From Paraspadella gotoi (taxonomy: Eukaryota > Chaetognatha): 64,000 nt of DNA. The notes beneath the pieces are model-generated. The model ran no database searches, was not told where the DNA came from, and worked only from the letters and a program-made list of their open reading frames with translations. The DNA is taken from positions 5,107,878 through 5,171,877 of the forward strand of contig CM119268.1 of NCBI GenBank assembly GCA_051294375.1. The letters run 5' to 3'. A program made the translations under genes and the position numbers. Below are positions 60,109 through 64,000 of the stretch, piece after piece (position 1 is the stretch's first letter; each line of letters starts with the position of its first letter).

Positions 60109-60204
60109 GAGAAGCTGCAGTGGCTGCTGGACAGCGTCGCACGGACGGTGTTCGCTTGTTCGGACAAGTGGGTTGATTGGGGGAATATTTTGTGTTTTTT
60201 TTAA
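60109..60204 (+). CDS. Candidate terminal exon
   Basis: After CGCTGCAG, one frame encodes EKLQWLLDSVARTVFACSD and then a short tail ending at TAA (60202-60204). Composition is protein-like up to about 60175 and AT-rich afterwards. There is no recognisable domain and the upstream connection is unknown. Confidence 0.22.
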   Translation, partial: EKLQWLLDSVARTVFACSDKWVDWGNILCFF

Positions 60205-60759
60205 ATGATTCTGATAGAGCTTAAATAGTAAAAAAGCAAAAATGTAATAACAACTTTTAAAAACTTTGAGTTTTATTGCTGAAAATTAGAAAAAATTACT
60301 AAAAATCATCGGATGATGATGATGATGATGATTTTTTACTTTGTTTAAACAATTTTTCATAAGCTATTTAAAATCTACTGCTTTTAAAAATATATAAAAT
60401 TCCCCGCCAAAAAATTTGACTTTTTTACCTATAAAAAAATATTTAAAAAAAATTTACTAATCTGCTTCAAGCCATTTTAGACAATTTTGGTCCATTGAAA
60501 GTTTTCTCCAGAAATGTATGAAGTTTCATTTGGGAAGGTTCCCAAGTCCAACTTCTGACCCACCCCATTGACAAAGTTTGGCCCTTACTCACCGTCACGC
60601 TAGTCCACTTGAATGCTCTCTTTAATTTATTTTAAAGTTAACTTACTCCCACCTCACTAATTAACTTTCGGCTTCGGTGTCAAATCGTGATCGTCCCCCG
60701 ACGATCTCGGACAATCTCGAGTTCGTCGTCAAGGCTTTGCGACCGATCTTCAAGTCGAC
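60205..60759. other. AT-rich non-coding sequence
   Basis: Includes a short (GAT)n run near 60312-60330 and A/T homopolymers. 60665-60759 is more balanced in composition but has no open, splice-bounded frame before the gap. Confidence 0.5.
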
Positions 60760-60784
60760 NNNNNNNNNNNNNNNNNNNNNNNNN
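60760..60784. other. Assembly gap, 25 N
   Basis: Exactly 25 undetermined bases. The right side restarts inside a (GA)n run that matches intron 7 at about 56570. Confidence 0.99.
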
Positions 60785-60868
60785 AGAGAGAGAGAGAGAG
60801 AGAGAGAGAGAGCTATATTTAAATACACCGTTTCAAACTTATCTATTGACTGACTCTCCCAACCCAAG

Positions 60869-61013
60869 GGAAATGTCTTCGCTCCTCGCCCGAGGCCTGC
60901 GAATATCCGCTCATCGGTCTCCTTGGAACGATACTCACCTCGGAATGCACCTGCGACGACGACGACGACAACGACGACGCGCGCAGGGGAATCACATCTG
61001 ACAGCGACGTCAG
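60869..61013 (+). CDS. GFRalpha-like receptor exon 8, intact duplicate copy
   Basis: Same exon as 56663-56812 but with an uninterrupted frame from the phase-1 acceptor (CCCAAG) to a phase-2 donor (CAG then GTAGAA): 47 full codons. It encodes KCLRSSPEACEYPLIGLLGT, then ILTSECTC and an Asp-rich stretch, ending DSDV. Cysteines are at residues 2, 10, 26 and 28; the eight-residue step from 2 to 10 matches domain 1, and CTC matches the CEC and CHC motifs of domains 1 and 2. This copy shows that domain 3 is real and that the scaffold copy nearer exon 7 carries errors. It lacks an adjacent exon 7. Confidence 0.78.
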
Positions 61014-61139
61014 GTAGAAACGGACGCTTGGTCCTTGGAACGGGTCGTCAACTCAGTTCGTCTGAATGTCAAGCGGCGTTTCTTCATTTTAAGACAGAAG
61101 GAGAGCGAGAGAGAGATACACTTTTTTTTTCAAAGAGAG

Positions 61140-61558
61140 CATATACTTGGGATCTCTGATTGTTTATGTTTTCTTATTTGAGCCCTTAAAGAGAAGTTTC
61201 ATCATTCTTTTATTGTGTCAAAAGTTGATTAGGATATGGCTATTCCCGCTATTATCTTGTTTAATAATTGATTTACGATTGCGGTTCTTCCCTTTCAAAG
61301 GACGTCAGGGTTAATAGTTTTTTAGGAAGCAAGTGTTTTTATTACATTGTTGTTAATTTATTTTAATATGACTAAAGTTTATCACTTTGTTGCTATATTT
61401 ATTTTGCTTTATAGTCTTTTTTTCTTTCCCTCTCTTTCCCCTCCCCTATTCTTCTTTTTTTTTTTCTTTCTTTGCCCTCTTCCACCATTTCACACAAAAG
61501 AGTTCACCGTTTTTACCTTTTTCACAGGTAACCAGTGTAGTTTGCTCTTTTTTTCCAG
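61140..61558. repeat. Duplicate of sequence upstream of exon 7
   Basis: Parallels about 56020-56348, including TCAAAGGACGTCAGGGTTAA and AATATGACTAAAGTTTATCA, with frequent single-base differences. Confidence 0.75.
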
Positions 61559-61714
61559 CGTCACGTGACCTCCCCTCCTCCTTCTCCGTCTCCTCCTGGT
61601 CTCGCTCCGGCGATGACTCCCGTGTTCGGCGCTCGAACTTCGATGTCGCGAGGACGACGACTGCAGAGGAAGACTCGACGACTATATCTATGGATGTGCC
61701 GAGGGATGTGGAAG
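61559..61714 (+). other. Frame-broken duplicate of exon 7
   Basis: Matches 56349-56510 from the acceptor (TTCCAG) to the donor (GAAG then GTGAGA) but is 156 rather than 162 bp and has several indels, so it cannot encode the domain as written. Probably an error-rich assembly copy. Confidence 0.7.
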
Positions 61715-61767
61715 GTGAGAGAGAGAGAGAGAGGAGAAGAGAGAGAGAGAGAGAGAAGAGAGAAGAG

Positions 61768-61803
<36 letters not shown>

Positions 61804-61858
61804 CTATATTTAAATACACCGCTTTCAAACTTATCTATTGACTGACTCTCCCAACCCA

Positions 61859-62095
61859 AGGAAATGTCTTCGCTCCTCGCCCCGAGGCCTGCGAATATCC
61901 GCTCATCGGTTCGCCTTGGAAGATACTCCCACGGGCCACTTTCTTACTCGCACACAACGACGATGCCGAGGGAAATGCCCAAGAAGCTGCGAGGGGAGCG
62001 CGGGACGGGAGGAGCGGAGCGGACAGAGGGCAACATTGTACGTACGGCGCGGCAGGGAATCACATCTGCAGCGCACGTCAGGTAGAGAGGACGGA
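61859..62095 (+). other. Third, badly degraded copy of exon 8 region
   Basis: Starts like exon 8 (AAATGTCTTCGCTCCTCGCC) with an indel at once, then diverges after about 61925 and rejoins near 62050 (CATCTGCAGCGCACGTCAGG). Not translatable. Confidence 0.6.
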
Positions 62096-62427
62096 CGCTT
62101 GGTCGTTGGCAGACGGCCGGCTGTCGTTTAGGTTTCCACTCAGGATTTTCAGGTTAGTGGTCAGGGTTGCATCTGAATGAGTCAAAGCGGGCGCTGATTT
62201 CGTGAGTAGGTCGTCTTGTTGAGTCGGCCTGCTTAGGTATTTGATTATTTAGGGACAGAGAGGCAGAGAGAGTGAGGGTGGTCGATATATTGGAGGTTGT
62301 GAGAGGTTTTAGTGAATAGTTGTTTAGTGAGAGTGTGAGATCGATGAGAAACGAGAGAAGAGAGGCGAGAAGAGAGAGAGAGAAGAGAGAGAGAGCCGAG
62401 AGAGAGAGAGAGAGCGAGAGAGAGAGA

Positions 62428-62452
62428 NNNNNNNNNNNNNNNNNNNNNNNNN
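62428..62452. other. Assembly gap, 25 N
   Basis: Exactly 25 undetermined bases inside a (GA)n run equivalent to 56898-57058. Confidence 0.99.
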
Positions 62453-63311
62453 GAGAGAGAGAGAGAGAGAGAAATGAGAGGCCTGAAAATGGAAAAAATA
62501 AAATAAAGGAAAAAAAGAAGAAACTAAAGGCAAAGAGAATGAGAAGAAAAGATATGAAGAAAGATGTCAGAAATGATAATGACAAAGGAATTAAGGAATT
62601 AAAGAAAAAGAATAAAAGATCAAATAGCAAGCAAATTCGAAAGGATATCAGTTTCTTATCTCATTGGATTACATGATATGATATCGGATGTCGGAACTTC
62701 GGAGAGCGAGCGTCTTCCTCCGTTTTAGCTTTTATAGTTTATACTATAAATGTATTATTACAACTACTACGGCTACTACTGAATATGTAGCTTTTCAGTA
62801 TCAGTGGTTTGTTTGAAATCCGTTAACATTGTAAAAATTATCATGCTTCTTTCACGAGTCTTATTGTCAGAATACCGGTTCACTCATATAATTATTTTTT
62901 GTAACGACCTCCAAAACTAGTACATTCAAACTCATTTTCCAGGAAAATTCATTGCAATGGTCGCGTTTTACAGTTAACAGTTGACAGTTAGTTCTGTCGA
63001 CAGTTTACAGTTTACCAACAACATTCTTTGACAGTTGAATCTTCGTTATACGTAATATTTACGACATGAAAACAATTTTAAATATTGTTTTACATCTCGC
63101 CCCCTTTTTTTCACTCATTTTGCTGACTTATGTAATATGTATGGATGATTTGTTTGTTTTCTGTACTGAATCAACCTTGTTGCATTCGAATAAAGCGCTT
63201 ATAACATGCTTCTCGTAAATTCGTAATCTGATTAAAATCATTAACTTATTCACTCAATGCGACTCGTAATTTTTATTTATCTCCCTCTCTCTCTTTCTCT
63301 TTCTTTCTCTC

Positions 63312-63410
<99 letters not shown>

Positions 63411-64000
63411 TCTAATGAGACCTCCGTTTCGTTCTTTCTCTCTTTCTTCCAATAATTTAACAATAAACTTTTCACTCGGTGTTTTATCATTCACAACATT
63501 TGTCACTTCCCGTTTTTCATCCCACCCAACTGAATTTTGGCAAGATCGCGTTTAATTTTTTTTAATAAATGTTTTTTTAAGTAACAGGATGCTCTATATC
63601 TATAAATTATAATATAGTTTCGTTTGGCGTTGCTATCTTCCACCAATTGTTCCCAGAAGAAATCAACTGTCAAAATGATCTTTGTGGTTGAAAATTACAA
63701 AATAAAGTTGGTTAACATCTCGATTATATTTTTTAAAACTATGAAATAGCCTTGTCATTATAGATCCAAGACTATCTACCAAAAGGTCATTGGTCAAAGG
63801 TCAAAGGTCATGAGACTAAAAATAAAGGTCGAGACTCCTGGTGACACCTTGATGAACCTGGAAAAGAAAATGTTAATTCTCTTTCTCTTCTCGATCTCGA
63901 CAAGCGAAATATTAGAAATTCGTTACGGACTTAATTTCTATGAAATGAAATACTGAAGACCACACTTCCCACCTCCTTCTCTACCTGTCCTCCTCCTCCT
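62453..64000. repeat. Second copy of 57040-58960, running off the window
   Basis: Follows the earlier segment in order, with a perfect (CT)n run at about 63319-63407 in place of the interrupted CT tracts and intervening sequence at 57900-58320. The (CT) region is therefore shorter in this copy. No gene seen. Confidence 0.8.
63784..63810 (+). promoter_or_regulatory. Duplicate AGGTCA cluster with DR1
   Basis: Same arrangement as 58707-58733: AGGTCA at 63784, then AGGTCA at 63798 and 63805 with a 1-bp spacer. Unaltered in spite of nearby indels. Confidence 0.4.

Overview
This is a eukaryotic, almost certainly invertebrate metazoan, draft-scaffold window. The evidence is spliced coding exons with GT-AG borders, CpG-rich exons in an AT-rich and microsatellite-rich background, many (GA)n/(CT)n, (GAC)n/(GTC)n and tetranucleotide arrays, degenerate TTAGGG-like tracts, DNA-transposon-like repeats and ten runs of N. 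I see no prokaryotic-style genes, rRNA, tRNA or CRISPR array. The species cannot be named from the sequence.

The one convincing gene is on the + strand, about 30.06 kb to at least 56.8 kb (possibly to about 60.2 kb). It is a GDNF-family-receptor-alpha-like (GFRalpha/GAS1-domain) cell-surface receptor. I assembled eight exons whose splice phases agree at every junction: 30091-30281, 30892-31078, 31904-32092, 32418-32558, 44872-45157, 46129-46419, 56349-56510, and exon 8 (56663-56812, with an intact duplicate at 60869-61013). Exons 3+4, exon 6 and exons 7+8 encode three cysteine-rich domains, each opening with the same spacing C-x6-C-x5-C-x10-C and each carrying a later CxC pair. Exon 5 is a low-complexity linker (11 consecutive Asp, then 19 consecutive Gly). 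The N-terminal exons are less certain and the 3' end is unresolved.

Layout. 1-8.76 kb: purine-rich, badly decayed or error-rich repeated blocks, no gene. 8.76-25.3 kb: three adjacent copies of one multi-kb unit, each carrying a hAT-like element (8-bp target duplication CTCAATAG) that contains a tandem array of a roughly 320-430 bp monomer; a related short element sits in a foldback repeat at 18.2 kb. 25.3-30.06 kb: (CT)n array, sequence gap, C/T-rich tract, telomere-like tract, one lone monomer, no convincing gene. 30.06-56.8 kb: the receptor gene, with repeat-filled introns of 12.3 kb (intron 4) and 9.9 kb (intron 6). 56-64 kb: the exon 7-8 neighbourhood appears again, in part twice, around 25-N gaps, with possible 3' exons between.

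Many near-duplicates differ mainly by single-base insertions and lie beside gaps of exactly 25 N. I read much of the duplication as gap-filling or haplotype redundancy from noisy long reads rather than true genomic copies; this affects every copy-number statement below.
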